Source of the DNA: Chrysochromulina tobinii
Taxonomy: Eukaryota; Haptophyta; Prymnesiales; Chrysochromulinaceae
Length of the DNA stretch: 16,836 bases
Assembly (NCBI GenBank): GCA_001275005.1
Contig: JWZX01002324.1
Coordinates: 1 to 16,836 of the forward strand
Direction of reading: 5' to 3'
The position numbers were made by a program, and so were the translations under genes. Shown piece by piece: positions 16,072-16,836 of this stretch (position 1 is the stretch's first letter; each line of letters opens with the position of its first letter). Below the pieces are notes generated by a model. It was not told the origin of the DNA, ran no database searches, and saw only the letters and a list, made by a program, of their open reading frames with translations.

Positions 16072-16836
16072 ATGTCGCTACTCTCAACGTTGGTCTTCTT
16101 GCTCGTGGCGACTGCCGCCAGCAACGCAGAGGACGCGTCGAAAAGGGGGTGCAGCCACCTGGACTCGGAGGAAGGCCCGCTGCAGCTTGCCCGCTTCCGC
16201 GACACGCTCCTCAACAAAACAGGCAACCCGCACAGCAGTTTGATCGATGGGAGTCGGTGGCCCCCCAATGGATGGGCACTTTCCATGGCTGGGCAGCGGC
16301 GGCTTGATTCGTTTTCGGCGCTCGTGGCCACGGCGGTCGAGGATGGTGTGCCCGGCCATGTCATCGAGACTGGCGTGTGGCGTGGCGGCATGTCCTTCAT
16401 GGCTGCGAAAACGCTGGAACTACTCGGAGCATCCGCCGCTGGCCGGCTCACCTACCTGGCTGACTCCTTTCGTGGAATCCCCGACCAAGTGGCGTACAAG
16501 CCAGCGATACAAGCCAACGTCACACTAAAGCACCTCTCTATGCAGAGCGGTTTGGACTTGCATTCGCACACTTATGAGATCCTGAACAACAACAACGTGC
16601 AGCGTGTGATGAAGGATGCCCAAGCGGTGGGGCTTGACATGTCGCGGCTCCGATTCGTAGAGGGGTACTTCAATGACAGCCTTCCAGCGCTCATTCGGGC
16701 GGAACCCGCCCTCCAATTTGCTGTCGTCCGGCTCGATGGCGACACCTTCTTCTCCACTTACGAGGCGATCGAGATTCTGTATCCACACCTGAGCCCCGAT
16801 GGCTTCCTGATCGTCGACGACTACCTGGATTGGAAG
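16072..16836 (+). CDS. TylF/MycF-type methyltransferase, secretory, 3' partial
   Basis: This frame runs from ATG 16072 to the right edge (255 residues, no stop), so the C-terminus is missing. Residues 1-17 (MSLLSTLVFLLVATAAS) form a plausible cleavable signal peptide. The mature part matches the TylF/MycF (macrocin O-methyltransferase) family: R-L-D-S-F (77-81), the SAM-binding E-T-G-V-W-R-G-G (99-106), L-A-D-S-F-R-G-I-P (129-137), R-F-V-E-G-Y-F (194-200), V-R-L-D-G-D (219-224) and G-F-L-I-V-D-D-Y (244-251). The Asp residues of LDGD and VDDY are those expected to bind the metal in this family, which methylates sugar hydroxyls on natural products. Three N-x-S/T sequons (N48, N149, N201) fit an ER or Golgi lumen location. 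The substrate is unknown; a glycan is a reasonable guess. Third-position GC is lower than in the SNF2 gene. It is divergent from the USP gene. Confidence 0.87.
   Translation, partial: MSLLSTLVFLLVATAASNAEDASKRGCSHLDSEEGPLQLARFRDTLLNKTGNPHSSLIDGSRWPPNGWALSMAGQRRLDSFSALVATAVEDGVPGHVIETGVWRGGMSFMAAKTLELLGASAAGRLTYLADSFRGIPDQVAYKPAIQANVTLKHLSMQSGLDLHSHTYEILNNNNVQRVMKDAQAVGLDMSRLRFVEGYFNDSLPALIRAEPALQFAVVRLDGDTFFSTYEAIEILYPHLSPDGFLIVDDYLDWK

Noticed and set aside
1-16836. Prokaryotic or giant-virus origin
   Set aside because: The filamin repeats, the USP37-like architecture, the SHPRH-like layout and the lack of operon-like spacing all fit a eukaryotic nuclear genome.

Overview
The window looks like nuclear DNA of a GC-rich, gene-dense microbial eukaryote. 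All recognisable proteins are eukaryotic types: a SHPRH-like SNF2/RING protein, filamin-type Ig repeats with EF-hands, and a USP37-like ubiquitin protease. The genes read through as long uninterrupted frames, intergenic gaps are short (about 0.15 to 1 kb) and more AT-rich than the genes, and the genes carry many GC-rich low-complexity tracts. A haptophyte or similar GC-rich alga fits best, but this is inference; no ribosomal or organellar marker is present to prove it. I see no prokaryotic operon, CRISPR array, insertion sequence, tRNA or rRNA.

Layout, left to right. (1) A minus-strand gene of unknown function enters from the left edge and begins near 731; part of it resembles an AP2/ERF-type fold. 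(2) A divergent promoter region lies at 732-887. (3) A 2275-residue SHPRH-like SNF2 helicase/RING E3 ligase occupies 888-7715 (+). It has an RRM-like insert between its ATPase lobes and a very acidic C-terminus. (4) An approximately 1 kb intergenic stretch at 7716-8725 separates convergent genes and has poly(A)-signal-like AATAAA motifs and a small hairpin. (5) A 999-residue protein with about six filamin repeats occupies 8726-11725 (-). Its second repeat is interrupted by an EF-hand pair, and its C-terminus is Trp-rich and resembles Sfi1-type centrin-binding repeats. (6) A gap at 11726-12162 holds its presumed promoter. (7) A USP37-like deubiquitinase occupies 12163-15804 (-), with ubiquitin-interacting motifs, SUMO-interaction-like motifs and five perfect 21-bp repeats inside its catalytic domain. 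(8) A divergent promoter region lies at 15805-16071. (9) A TylF/MycF-type methyltransferase with a signal peptide starts at 16072 (+) and runs off the right edge.

Functionally, the window contains a chromatin-associated ubiquitin E3 ligase and a deubiquitinase of a family known for cell-cycle and replication roles, with a cytoskeletal calcium-binding scaffold between them and a secretory-pathway methyltransferase at the right edge. Nothing shows that they are co-regulated, apart from a TACATGTA palindrome found in both divergent promoter regions. The most unusual content is the domain architecture: the RRM-like module inside a SHPRH-like protein, the EF-hands nested in a filamin repeat with an Sfi1-like tail, and the recently expanded DETRRQS repeat next to a UIM in the USP.
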